From: Bacteroidales bacterium UBA5349
GTDB taxonomy: Bacteria > Bacteroidota > Bacteroidia > Bacteroidales > Tenuifilaceae
Length of the DNA stretch: 64,000 bases
Assembly (NCBI GenBank): GCA_002410065.1
Contig: DHQB01000026.1
Location: 137,432-201,431, forward strand
Direction: 5' to 3'
The translations under genes and the position numbers were made by a program. This document shows positions 47,845-56,529 of this stretch, piece after piece. Each line of letters begins with the position of its first letter. Position 1 is the stretch's first letter. The notes under the pieces were generated by a model, which was given only the letters and a program-made list of their open reading frames with translations, searched no databases and was not told where the DNA came from.

Positions 47845-49296
47845 ATGCAAAAAATAAAAACACTTATTGCACTGCTCCTGTTTACAACCTTTGTAAATGC
47901 ACAAATGGTTGACATTTCATTGCTCAAACAGCATGTTTACACCCTTGCATCCGACTCGCTTATGGGACGCGGTTTTGGGGCAAAAGGAGGCAGAATGGCT
48001 GCCGATTACATTGAGAAACAGTTTTTTAATGTAGGTATATCTGCTTGGGAAGGAGCTTATAAACATGAATTTATAAGCTCAGGGATGATGCTTAAAACGG
48101 AAGGTTGCAACATAATTGGGTGGGTTGAAGGGAATGACCCAATACTAAAAAACGAATTTATTGTTATTGGAGCCCACTACGACCATCTTGCATATAAGTT
48201 TAAGAATGGTGAAATGATTGTGTATAACGGAGCCGATGACAACGCTTCGGGAACTGCAACACTTATAGAACTTGGCCGCTGGATTGTACATAATAGAACC
48301 CAAATTAAGCGGTCGGTAATACTAATTGCCTTTGATGGTGAGGAAGCTGGTCTAATAGGATCAACGCACATTGTTAAAAACAAGCTAATTCCAATTGATA
48401 AAGTAAAACTTCTGCTTAACATGGATATGGTTGGGATGCTTTCAACTTACGAAGGGCTAGACCTAGTGGGCAACAAATCGTTAAACGATGGTGATAAAAT
48501 TCTTGATGGGATTGCACACAAGCATGGAATAGCTATAAAAAAACAAGGAAGAAAAATTGAGCAACAAACCGATACTTCGCCTTTTGGGAGATTAGGAATT
48601 CCATCAATTCACATATTTACTTCAACAATATCACCGTACCACAAACCCGAGGACGATGCCGAATTGCTTGACTTTAGTGGCATGGCGAAAATTGCTGATT
48701 TTATGATAGATGCAATAAAAACGTTAAGTAACCAGGAGGAGTTGAAACCCGACAGACGATTTTTGGCATTAGTTCAGAGTAAATGGTATGCGCCTACCTT
48801 TGGTTTAAAAGTGGGTATGGGTAGCTCAAACCATTCTTACGAAAAGGAGTTTTACGTTGGAAAACAAATTTTTGCCGCTCAAGTAGGTTTTTTTTCGAAA
48901 ATTAATATAACAAAGGCGTTAAGTCTTCAGCCTGAGTTACTATACCGAACAGTAGGAAGCAAGCATACCAACGGCGTTTTACGAACTCATGAAGTTACCA
49001 TTCCGGTAAATTTAAGGCTAAGTTTAAACCCTTGGTCAAAAGGGAGTATGACGCCCGAAGTTTTTATTATTGCTGGGCCATACTACTCGCATAAATTCTC
49101 AGCAAAAGTTGGGGTAAACAAGCTCGACTTTGATAATGATTTTAGGGTAGATGAAAAAGGACTTCAGTATGGTATTGGTATTGAGATGATGGGCGTGCAG
49201 TTTAGCTCATCGTTTCAACGATCATTTACCTCTATTGATAGAAACAGTAAGGTTTTACCAAATAGCTACATGCTTAGCCTTGGTTTTACTTTTTAA
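47845..49296 (+). CDS. M28-family zinc peptidase fused to a C-terminal outer-membrane barrel
   Basis: 483 residues with a signal peptide (1-19). Residues ~20-300 are an M28 aminopeptidase domain with all co-catalytic zinc motifs: VIGAHYDH (His), NGADDNASGTATLIEL (bridging Asp), IAFDGEEAGLIGS (Glu-Glu), LNMDMVGML (Asp) and TISPYHKPEDD (His). Residues ~310-483 are a porin/PorT-like beta-barrel half (FGLKVGMGSSNHSY, AAQVGFFSKINITKALSLQPELLY, ending SYMLSLGFTF). The fusion would tether the peptidase at the outer membrane. Single gene. Confidence 0.88.
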   Translation: MQKIKTLIALLLFTTFVNAQMVDISLLKQHVYTLASDSLMGRGFGAKGGRMAADYIEKQFFNVGISAWEGAYKHEFISSGMMLKTEGCNIIGWVEGNDPILKNEFIVIGAHYDHLAYKFKNGEMIVYNGADDNASGTATLIELGRWIVHNRTQIKRSVILIAFDGEEAGLIGSTHIVKNKLIPIDKVKLLLNMDMVGMLSTYEGLDLVGNKSLNDGDKILDGIAHKHGIAIKKQGRKIEQQTDTSPFGRLGIPSIHIFTSTISPYHKPEDDAELLDFSGMAKIADFMIDAIKTLSNQEELKPDRRFLALVQSKWYAPTFGLKVGMGSSNHSYEKEFYVGKQIFAAQVGFFSKINITKALSLQPELLYRTVGSKHTNGVLRTHEVTIPVNLRLSLNPWSKGSMTPEVFIIAGPYYSHKFSAKVGVNKLDFDNDFRVDEKGLQYGIGIEMMGVQFSSSFQRSFTSIDRNSKVLPNSYMLSLGFTF

Positions 49297-49450
49297 ACAT
49301 TGCAGTTTGTTAAACAATAAATTAAAATTTTTTTGATATTGATGATTTACCGAATACTCACGCAACTCGCAACTAAATCCACGAACTCATTACCCCTAAA
49401 ATCAAATTCCTTTTTAGCAAAAATTAATACCTTTACGCCAAAACAATAGT

Positions 49451-50587
49451 ATGAGAAACACAGTTCTCACCTTTATACTCCTTACCCTAAGCGTATTTGC
49501 TAATGCTCAGGTAACTTTTATTATTAAATCGCTGCCCGAGGATACTCCCAAAGGTTCATCGTTTTTTATGGCGGGCACAAACAATAAGTGGACACCTAAC
49601 GACCCCGATCAGCAGTTTAAGTACGACAATCTTGGCAGACTCTCGCTTACGCTATATTCTCTGCCCGACACCCTTGAGTATAAAATTTGCCGTGGCAACT
49701 GGACCTCAGTTGAAGTAGATTCAACTGGCAAGGATATCCCCAACAGAATTTATGTTGATTCGCTGGGCAAAACCATAGTTCTAACCATCGGCAATTGGCG
49801 CGACAGGTTACTACCAAAACAATTGACCTCAACAGCAACCTCAAATGTATTCTTTACCCCCACAAGCATTGAGATCCCACAGCTAAATCGGAGGCGCACC
49901 GTTAGGGTTTACTTCCCTCCCAACTACTCATCAAGGCAAGGATTCCCGGTAATCTACATGTTCGACGGGCAAAATGTTTTCGATCAATCAACCGCATTTG
50001 CAAACGAGTGGCGAGTTGACGAAACACTCGACAGCCTGCATTACACCCGAGCATTTGGAGCCATTGTAGTGGCCATTTACCATGGCGAAAACGAACGAAT
50101 TAACGAGTACACTCCATGGCCAAACCAAGAAAAGGTTGGTGGCGATGGAGCAAAAATGGCAAAGTTTATTGTAAAAAATTTAAAACCCTATATCGATAAG
50201 CATTACAGAACCCTACCCGATGCTGATAATACCATGATAATTGGCAGTTCTCTGGGCGGGCTGATGGCGCTTTACACAGCACTTGAGTATCCTGATGTGT
50301 TTAGTAGAGTTGGCGTTTTTTCCCCTTCACTTTGGTGGAGCGATGAAATATTTAAACAGATTGAAAAACACAAAAAGAAGGACTATCAAAAAATTTATCT
50401 TTTAGCTGGGGAGCAGGAGAACGATAAAATGGTGCCGAACCTGAAGAAAGCTGAAAAGATGTTAAAGGAAGCTGGATTCTCCGATGACAATGAGCTTATG
50501 ATAAAAATTTGTGAGGATGGAAGGCACAGCGAATGGTTCTGGGCGCGTGAGTTTCCCTTTGCCGTTAGATGGCTCTTTGATTTTTAA
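49451..50587 (+). CDS. Secreted esterase D-like alpha/beta hydrolase
   Basis: 378 residues; signal peptide 1-19. An N-terminal beta-sandwich (~20-115: FFMAGTNNKWTPNDPDQQF, YKICRGNWTSVEVD) resembles a CBM48/E-set module. The C-terminal half (~135-378) is the Esterase (PF00756) domain: RRTVRVYFPPNYSSRQGFPVI, MFDGQNVFD, nucleophile MIIGSSLGGLMALY (Ser), VFSPSLWW, LLAGEQENDKM (Asp/Glu) and CEDGRHSEWFWAREF (His). Related enzymes include enterobactin esterases and feruloyl esterases; the substrate cannot be read from sequence. Confidence 0.9.
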   Translation: MRNTVLTFILLTLSVFANAQVTFIIKSLPEDTPKGSSFFMAGTNNKWTPNDPDQQFKYDNLGRLSLTLYSLPDTLEYKICRGNWTSVEVDSTGKDIPNRIYVDSLGKTIVLTIGNWRDRLLPKQLTSTATSNVFFTPTSIEIPQLNRRRTVRVYFPPNYSSRQGFPVIYMFDGQNVFDQSTAFANEWRVDETLDSLHYTRAFGAIVVAIYHGENERINEYTPWPNQEKVGGDGAKMAKFIVKNLKPYIDKHYRTLPDADNTMIIGSSLGGLMALYTALEYPDVFSRVGVFSPSLWWSDEIFKQIEKHKKKDYQKIYLLAGEQENDKMVPNLKKAEKMLKEAGFSDDNELMIKICEDGRHSEWFWAREFPFAVRWLFDF

Positions 50588-50653
50588 ACTTGTATAATCA
50601 AGCTAATCATAATTACCTGTTTACTAGTAAATTAATAATCTAACCAAACTACA

Positions 50654-52816
50654 ATGCTACGCTTTTGCCTTTTAGCCATTACCCTTGTGCTAAGCACAAA
50701 CCTTTTCAGTCAAGATCCTCTTCCACAGCACATGACTCAAGCCGAAAGGCTTATCTGGGATGATTACCTAAAGAATTACCCTACTGATAGAGGCACTGCA
50801 CCACCTGCCCAAACCCCACGAACCCCAGCCGAATGGGAGGAGATGCAGGGCGTACTTGTAACCTGGGCAAGCTATAACTCAAATCTCCGTGAGATTATTC
50901 GCTATGCTAAGCAATACGTTACCGTTTACATAGTTTGCAGTAATTCTGCAAACGTTCAAAACTACCTTGCCCAAGGCGGAGTAAATTCCGATAATATTGT
51001 TTTTATTATTTCCAACTTCGACTCCGTTTGGGTACGCGACTACGGCCCACAAAGTATCTACCTTAACGGAACCAACCAGTTGGCTTTTGTTGATTGGGTA
51101 TATAACCGCCCACGGCCTAATGATGATGTAATACCCTCAGTTGTAGCCAATGAGCTTGGATTGCCCGTTTACCAAATGACTCAGGCCCCCAATCGCCTAA
51201 CTACCACCGGGGGTAACTTTATGACCGATGGCTTTGGTAAGGGTTACTCATCGAAGCTTGTACTAGATGAAAACAGCAGCTTAACCGAAAATCAGATTAA
51301 TACTATCAAACATAGCTACATGGGCATTAGCCCATACATCAAAATGACAACCCTTCCCCACGATGGCATTCACCATATTGATATGCACATGAAGCTGCTC
51401 GACGAGGAGACCCTGCTAGTAGGTCAATATCCAACAGGCATTTCCGATGGACCTCAAATTGAAGCTAACCTGAACTACATTCTCAATAATCTTCAAACCC
51501 CCTACGGCAGGCCCTACAAGGTAGTGCGCATACCCATGCCTCCCGATGAAGGTGGTGACTATCCAGATGGTGACTATCCATATGACTCCGATTACCTTAC
51601 CTACACCAATGCGGTTATCCTTAACGGCCTGGTGCTTGTACCCATATATGGACTATCGCAGGATAATGAGGCGCTTGAAATATATCGCAGTGCCATGCCG
51701 GGCTACAAGGTTGTGGGAATTAATATGCGTAACGTAATCCCCGCCAGTGGTGCAATACATTGCATTACCCGTGAAATTGCCGCAAACAATCCCATATTTA
51801 TTGGCCATGCTCCCCATCGCAACAAGATTGACTACTCAACTGAAGGGTACACCATTGATGCAACCATTGAATCGGCCCAAGGAATTAATAACGCTTCGGT
51901 TTACTGGAGCATTGATACCACCGCTGGATTTAACCATACCGATATGCAGCTAGTTGAAGGAATAAACTATACAACCACCCTACCTAGTCAACCTATTAAT
52001 AGCACTGTTTATTACTACATTAGCGCAACCAATGGTAACAGTAAAACCATAACCAAACCGCTTGTAGCACCGCTTGGTCTATATACGTTTGAACTTAACC
52101 CCACATCTTCGTCCACAAATTTTTTAAGTGTAACAACCAATGGAGAAGGTGAAACATCAATCTACGGGAATAATTTCGAATTTGTGACTGGCACACTTTT
52201 AACCCTAACTGCAACGCCCAGCAATGGTTGGAAGTTTGATAAATGGGAGGTGAACGAGGATACCTACCTAACTAACGAGGTGCAAATCACTATAGATGAA
52301 AATCTTAACGCAACGGCCTACTTTATTGAGATACCTAACTATACGCTTACAATGACAACTAATGGGAATGGAACAACTTATCCCAGCAATGGAACTCATG
52401 AATATGCTGAAGGAACAGAGATAATAATAAATGCAACGCCCAGTACCGGTTGGCAGTTCGACAGGTGGGAAGTGAACGAGGATACTTACCAAACTAACGA
52501 GGTACAAATTACCATAAATAAAGATTTGAGCGCAACGGCCTACTTTACTGAGGGAACATCAACACAGACATTAACCCAAAGTAAGTTAACACTTTACCCC
52601 AACCCTTCGAACAGTTCGATTTGGATTAAGAATCCATCAATAACCAGTAATGCAGAAGTACAGGTATACAATACTACCGGTAAACTTGTTAAGGCAGAAA
52701 CATTTACACACGCAGAAGAATTTCCTGTAAACGTATCGCAGCTATCCAATGGCGTTTATCTGGTGAGAGTTATTTCAACCCATGGGGTTTGGAGCGGTAG
52801 GTTTGTGAAGATATAG
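50654..52816 (+). CDS. Secreted peptidylarginine/agmatine deiminase-family enzyme, type A T9SS cargo
   Basis: 720 residues: signal peptide 1-19, PAD_porph/agmatine deiminase domain (~45-400), Ig-like segment (~400-480), two divergent InlB-type repeats (~495-560 and ~570-635; PSTGWQFDRWEVNEDTYQTN) and a Por secretion C-terminal sorting domain (~645-720, LTLYPNPSNSSIW, NGVYLVRV). Catalytic residues of the guanidino-modifying fold are visible: D129 (VWVRDYGP), H241 and D243 (GIHHIDMHMKL) and C370 (ASGAIHCITREI). R152 and R154 (YNRPRPND) match the RxR that Porphyromonas gingivalis PPAD uses to hold the C-terminal carboxylate, so citrullination of peptide C-terminal arginine is a fair inference. 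Confidence 0.9.
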   Translation: MLRFCLLAITLVLSTNLFSQDPLPQHMTQAERLIWDDYLKNYPTDRGTAPPAQTPRTPAEWEEMQGVLVTWASYNSNLREIIRYAKQYVTVYIVCSNSANVQNYLAQGGVNSDNIVFIISNFDSVWVRDYGPQSIYLNGTNQLAFVDWVYNRPRPNDDVIPSVVANELGLPVYQMTQAPNRLTTTGGNFMTDGFGKGYSSKLVLDENSSLTENQINTIKHSYMGISPYIKMTTLPHDGIHHIDMHMKLLDEETLLVGQYPTGISDGPQIEANLNYILNNLQTPYGRPYKVVRIPMPPDEGGDYPDGDYPYDSDYLTYTNAVILNGLVLVPIYGLSQDNEALEIYRSAMPGYKVVGINMRNVIPASGAIHCITREIAANNPIFIGHAPHRNKIDYSTEGYTIDATIESAQGINNASVYWSIDTTAGFNHTDMQLVEGINYTTTLPSQPINSTVYYYISATNGNSKTITKPLVAPLGLYTFELNPTSSSTNFLSVTTNGEGETSIYGNNFEFVTGTLLTLTATPSNGWKFDKWEVNEDTYLTNEVQITIDENLNATAYFIEIPNYTLTMTTNGNGTTYPSNGTHEYAEGTEIIINATPSTGWQFDRWEVNEDTYQTNEVQITINKDLSATAYFTEGTSTQTLTQSKLTLYPNPSNSSIWIKNPSITSNAEVQVYNTTGKLVKAETFTHAEEFPVNVSQLSNGVYLVRVISTHGVWSGRFVKI

Positions 52817-52894
52817 TTTTAAAATAATTTTTATTTAAAGTTTATACGCTGAGGCAAAAGTGAGCATTAATAGGTTGTAATGTGAAATTTTACT

Positions 52895-53782
52895 ATGGAT
52901 TATAGGGATAAGGTTTTTTTAGAAGTGGCAGAAAACCTCAGCTTCTCAAAAGCTGCTAGCGAATTATTCATCAGCCAACCAGCTGTTACTAAGCACATAA
53001 AAGAGTTGGAGAGCAATTTAAACACCACCCTTTTTGAGCGAAAGGGGAATAAGGTGTATTTAACAAAAGCAGGAAAAACTACTTACGATTATCTAAAAAA
53101 AATAGCGCAACAGTACGAGGAACTTGAGTTTGAACTTGGCAGGATGAATGACACGTTTAAGGGAACGCTCCGTATCGGGGCAAGTTCAACCATATCGCAG
53201 TATCTCATCCCTAAGGTTATTGCTGCTTTCCATAAACGCTATCCAAAAATTGAGCTGTTCCTCTTTAACGGCAACTCCTTTGAAATGGAGCAAAAACTAC
53301 TGGGAAATGAGATTGAGGTTGCGCTTGTGGAGAATGATTCGTCGCAATTAAACATTAAATATACCGATTTTCTTGATGATGAAATTGTTGCTGTTACCAG
53401 CAGCAATAGTGTTTACTCAAAGCTAAAGTTCATCTCATTGACCGATTTTCAGCAAATACCCATTGTGCTCCGCGAAAAGGGATCGGGTACCCTTGAAGTG
53501 ATTCAGAAACAGCTACTAAAGAATAAGATTAAATTTGACGATCTCAATATCCTAATCCATTTGGGTAGTACAGAGGCAATTAAGAATTTCCTGAGTGATT
53601 TTGACGGTATAGCCCTTGTGTCTGAGAAGTCAATTGAAAAGGAACTACTATTAAAACAGATTACAAAAATATCCATAAAAGGATTTAATTTCAACCGCAA
53701 ATTTCGAATTGCATTCCGACAGGGACACGAAGCACTATCTTCAAAATTATTCATTGAATTCCTTTCCCGTTATAACTTTTAG
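52895..53782 (+). CDS. LysR-family transcriptional regulator
   Basis: 295 residues: N-terminal winged HTH (DKVFLEVAENLSFSKAASEL, ISQPAVTKHIKELESNLNTT) and a periplasmic-binding-like effector domain (~90-290: LRIGASSTISQYLIPKVIAAF, NEIEVALVEND, VLREKGSGT). It belongs to the CysL/YeiE-like branch. The next gene encodes a YeiH/UPF0324 exporter, and the E. coli pair yeiE-yeiH has the same arrangement, so this regulator probably controls that transporter in response to a sulfur compound (inference). Both genes point the same way with 78 bases between. Confidence 0.94.
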   Translation: MDYRDKVFLEVAENLSFSKAASELFISQPAVTKHIKELESNLNTTLFERKGNKVYLTKAGKTTYDYLKKIAQQYEELEFELGRMNDTFKGTLRIGASSTISQYLIPKVIAAFHKRYPKIELFLFNGNSFEMEQKLLGNEIEVALVENDSSQLNIKYTDFLDDEIVAVTSSNSVYSKLKFISLTDFQQIPIVLREKGSGTLEVIQKQLLKNKIKFDDLNILIHLGSTEAIKNFLSDFDGIALVSEKSIEKELLLKQITKISIKGFNFNRKFRIAFRQGHEALSSKLFIEFLSRYNF

Positions 53783-53806
53783 TTATCCATAATAATATTT
53801 TAGTAT

Positions 53807-53837
53807 TTGTTTTGATTATAGCATAACTCTATTTTTG
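53807..53837 (+). promoter_or_regulatory. Promoter of yeiH
   Basis: TTG (53807-53809), 20-base spacing, TATTTTTG (53830-53837): a full match to the Bacteroidota -33/-7 pattern, giving a short leader of about 17 bases to the yeiH ATG. Palindromic AT-rich sequence just upstream could bind the LysR protein. Confidence 0.6.
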
Positions 53838-53860
53838 TCCTGTACTTAATCGACAAAAAC

Positions 53861-54793
53861 ATGAGCCACAATCTAAATCAAAAACAGGTAAGCGCCATTT
53901 ATGGCATAGTAATACTTTTTTGTTTTTTGCCACTTATCTCACCCGCCATTGCTTTGGTTATGGGCTTAGTACTATCAGTGCTTGGCTTAAAATACAATAG
54001 AATAACCAAATACACATCGCTTGCCCTGCAAACCTCAATTGTACTAATGGGTTTTGGTATGAAACTTACCCAAGTGATAAGCGCATCAAAAACTGGTTTT
54101 GTAGATACTGCAATATCCGTAGTGCTGGTTATGAGCGTTGGTTTTCTGTTATCCAAACTCCTCCGTGTTGATTCCAAGATAGGCACACTAATATCGGCAG
54201 GTACAGCCATATGTGGTGGTAGCGCAATTGCCGCAATATCATCAGTAATAAATCCAAAGAGTTCGCAAATCTCATTCTCGTTGGTAGTAGTTTTTATCCT
54301 AAACGCAATTGCTCTAATAATTTTCCCTGCAATAGGTCACTATTTTAACCTTAGTCAAGAAACATTTGGCACGTGGGCTGCCATTGCCATTCACGATACC
54401 AGCTCTGTTGTTGGTGCTGGCGCAACCTATGGCACCGAAGCCCTTGAGGTTGCCACAACCGTAAAACTAATACGTGCTCTTTGGATTATACCCTTATCAA
54501 TAGTTATTGCGCTGCTACAAAAAGAGCAAAATGGAAAAATTAAAATACCCTGGTTCATTGGACTTTTTGTGGCAAGCATAATTGTTGCCTACCTTTTACC
54601 ATCCGGACAAGGTTTATTCAATGGCCTTAACTGGTTGGGTAAACGAGGAATGGTGATTGCAATTTTTCTGATTGGCTCCAACATCTCTTTGGCCGAAGCC
54701 AAAAATGCGGGGTTTAGAAGCTTTGCACTAGGCGTTCTGCTGTGGATATTAGTGGGCACAGTTTCTCTTATTGCGCTTACAGCTCATCTTTAA
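53861..54793 (+). CDS. yeiH: YeiH/UPF0324 family putative sulfate exporter
   Basis: 310 residues with about ten membrane helices. Family motifs: LQTSIVLMGFGMKLTQV, GTAICGGSAIAAISSVI, AAIAIHDTSSVVGAGATYG, TTVKLIRALWIIPLSI and FLIGSNISLAEAKNAG. UPF0324 proteins are annotated as putative sulfate or sulfonate-related exporters; biochemical proof is limited. Preceded by its likely LysR regulator. Confidence 0.93.
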   Translation: MSHNLNQKQVSAIYGIVILFCFLPLISPAIALVMGLVLSVLGLKYNRITKYTSLALQTSIVLMGFGMKLTQVISASKTGFVDTAISVVLVMSVGFLLSKLLRVDSKIGTLISAGTAICGGSAIAAISSVINPKSSQISFSLVVVFILNAIALIIFPAIGHYFNLSQETFGTWAAIAIHDTSSVVGAGATYGTEALEVATTVKLIRALWIIPLSIVIALLQKEQNGKIKIPWFIGLFVASIIVAYLLPSGQGLFNGLNWLGKRGMVIAIFLIGSNISLAEAKNAGFRSFALGVLLWILVGTVSLIALTAHL

Positions 54794-54841
54794 ATAATTA
54801 TAGTGTAATTATCCGAAATGAGACTTAAAAGTCCATGCGTC

Positions 54842-54877
54842 ATTGCGAAACACTCGTACTTTGAGTGTTGAAGCAAT
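54842..54877. repeat. REP-like palindrome
   Basis: Nested inverted repeat: ATTGC / GCAAT outside and AACACTC / GAGTGTT inside, with loop GTACTTT. The flanks GTCATTGCGA and GAAGCAATCT resemble a palindromic element I associate with intergenic regions of Bacteroidota genomes. Only one copy is seen here. Confidence 0.55.
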
Positions 54878-55059
54878 CTTTATTATGTTGATTTACTAGA
54901 TATTACTCTGTCAAAAAGAACTATCCTTGCAATAAAGTAATATCTTTACATTCCTCAGGTATATTTTCGGAATATGCTCCAAATACATAAAAATAGTTGA
55001 GCAAATAATAGCCTATCCATAATTTCTTAATAACTATCTTCAATACTATACAAAATCAT

Positions 55060-55250
55060 ATGCAATTTGCTAATTGGCTAAAAAGCATTTTTTTGTGGAC
55101 ATTGAACCTCAGTGTGTGGATTTAACTATGCAAAATGCTGTTGCAATAATCAACGGAATAAAACAGCAAAACAGCTCTCCTTTATCTGTTATACAGCACA
55201 ACAAACTTGATTTACAGAACTACTTCAACTTTAATGGCACCCTATTTTAG
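55060..55250 (+). pseudogene. Possible frameshifted gene remnant, unknown
   Basis: An ATG at 55060 starts MQFANWLKSIF, and after a run of seven Ts the next frame continues IEPQCVDLTMQNAVAIINGI and ends in HNKLDLQNYFNFNGTLF before TAG at 55250. The residue composition looks protein-like and the break is at a homopolymer, but no family is recognised. Confidence 0.3.
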
Positions 55251-55364
55251 GCATATAGGTATATAAGTATATGCTTAAATGCCACAATGGTAAAGTATTT
55301 TACAAAAGGAGCAATTGGGGCACAATACATTGATTAGGCCCTTTAATTAATTACTAATTTAAAA

Positions 55365-56004
55365 ATGATCACTATGAAAAAAATGATGTTTATTTGTACT
55401 ATCGCCCTTGTTTTAAGTGTGGGCGCAATTTCAGCACAGGAATCAAGATTTGGTGTAAAGGGAGGATTAAACCTTTCTACCCTAACTACCGATGACTTTG
55501 ATGATAAGAACCTAAAAACCCGGATTTCATATTGGAGTGTTCAGCAAAGTTTCGCTGGGCGATGCGTTGGCTATACAACCTGAACTACTCTACTTAACCA
55601 AGGGAGCAAAATACTCATACAATAATGCTTTAGTTGAAGGAGATACCAAATTCAACCTAAACTACATTGAACTACCTGTTAAACTTGTTGTTAACCTTGC
55701 AGAGGTTTTTGAATTACAATTTGGACCCTACTTGGGATATCTAGTGAGTGCAAAATCGGAAACCAATGCTGAAGTGCTTGATTTTTGGAACATTGACTCC
55801 GATGAAGAAATTGACCGGGAACAGTTTAAAACTTTCGATTATGGATTGAGCTTTGGCGTAGGTTTCGGTCTTGACCCCTTAATTGTTGGTGTAAATTACA
55901 ACCTAGGGCTTACCCCTGCAGCCGATGAGGATAAGATATCGAACGATATTCTCAGTGGTGCAAAAAACTCTGTTATCCAAGTTTATGTTGGAATAAAATT
56001 CTAA
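55365..56004 (+). pseudogene. Outer-membrane beta-barrel (PorT/porin-like) protein, frameshifted
   Basis: The first frame (55365-55583) gives a signal peptide (KKMMFICTIALVLSVGAISAQ) and the barrel start RFGVKGGLNLSTL. At about 55524 (in CGGATTTCAT) the frame must shift by one base to continue FHIGVFSKVSLGDALAIQPE, LYLTKGAKYSYN, and on to IQVYVGIKF with stop at 56004. Together about 210 residues form a typical outer-membrane beta-barrel protein (PF13568-like), similar in style to the C-terminal barrel of the M28 peptidase. Either a real one-base lesion or an assembly error. The DUF1328 gene follows after 27 bases. Confidence 0.85.
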
Positions 56005-56031
56005 ATATCAATCACTTAAAAACTTAAAATT

Positions 56032-56202
56032 ATGTTACGATTAGCAATTGTATTTTTTATTATCGCCATAGTGGCCGCAATATTCGGCTTTGGAGGAATT
56101 GCTGCTGGAGCTGTAAGCATAGCAAAAATTGTTTTCTTTATCTTCCTTGTACTCTTTTTAATTTCATTGATTTTTGGTGGTGTAGGCCGATATAGAAGAT
56201 GA
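56032..56202 (+). CDS. DUF1328 (YtjA-family) small membrane protein
   Basis: 56 residues; two hydrophobic helices (LRLAIVFFIIAIVAAIFGF and VFFIFLVLFLISLIFGG) joined by GGIAAGAVSIAKI, which is the DUF1328 pattern; basic end VGRYRR. Function unknown; such proteins are often stress-associated. Probably cotranscribed with the frameshifted barrel gene; a terminator follows. Confidence 0.85.
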   Translation: MLRLAIVFFIIAIVAAIFGFGGIAAGAVSIAKIVFFIFLVLFLISLIFGGVGRYRR

Positions 56203-56222
56203 TAGTTTACATACATATTCTG

Positions 56223-56265
56223 AACGTTGATTTGCTATTAATTATTCGCAAATCAGCGTTTTTTT
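56223..56265 (+). terminator. Terminator after the DUF1328 gene
   Basis: AACGTTGATTTGC pairs with GCAAATCAGCGTT (one mismatch) around a 12-base loop and is followed by a T7 run. Confidence 0.85.
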
Positions 56266-56423
56266 ATGCAGAATAAATAAAACTCTCAACAATCTTCCCT
56301 CAAAATAGCTTGTTTGTTTAATAGGTTCAATTTATTGAGCTAATATCCCTGCAATCCTCTATATTTAAACAGATAGTAATTTTAATCTCACGATAAAATA
56401 GAGGTGTAGTTCCCAAAATATTC

Positions 56424-56452
56424 TTGCGAATTGCTTTAAGAATGTACCTTTG
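56424..56452 (+). promoter_or_regulatory. Promoter of the nucleoside hydrolase gene
   Basis: TTG (56424-56426), 18-base spacing, TACCTTTG (56445-56452): a full match to the Bacteroidota consensus. The leader to the ATG at 56530 would be about 70 bases. Confidence 0.6.
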
Positions 56453-56529
56453 CCTTAGTAAGTACAAAATGGGATAGTTGTATTTCCCCGCTAATTGAAA
56501 CTCATTGAATAACTCATAATCTACCATAG

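Larger units (their letters stand above)
54794..55364. other. Intergenic region with a palindromic repeat and a possible gene remnant
   Basis: About 570 bases. Contains the REP-like palindrome at 54842-54877, a possible broken coding stretch at 55060-55250, and a palindrome-rich AT tract around 55250-55285 (GCATATAGGTATATAAGTAT). No intact gene. Confidence 0.6.
56203..56529. other. Intergenic region between the DUF1328 and nucleoside hydrolase genes
   Basis: About 330 bases holding the DUF1328 terminator (56223-56265) and the promoter TTG-N18-TACCTTTG (56424-56452). A minus-strand frame 56327-56581 overlaps the hydrolase start and is not convincing. Confidence 0.6.
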
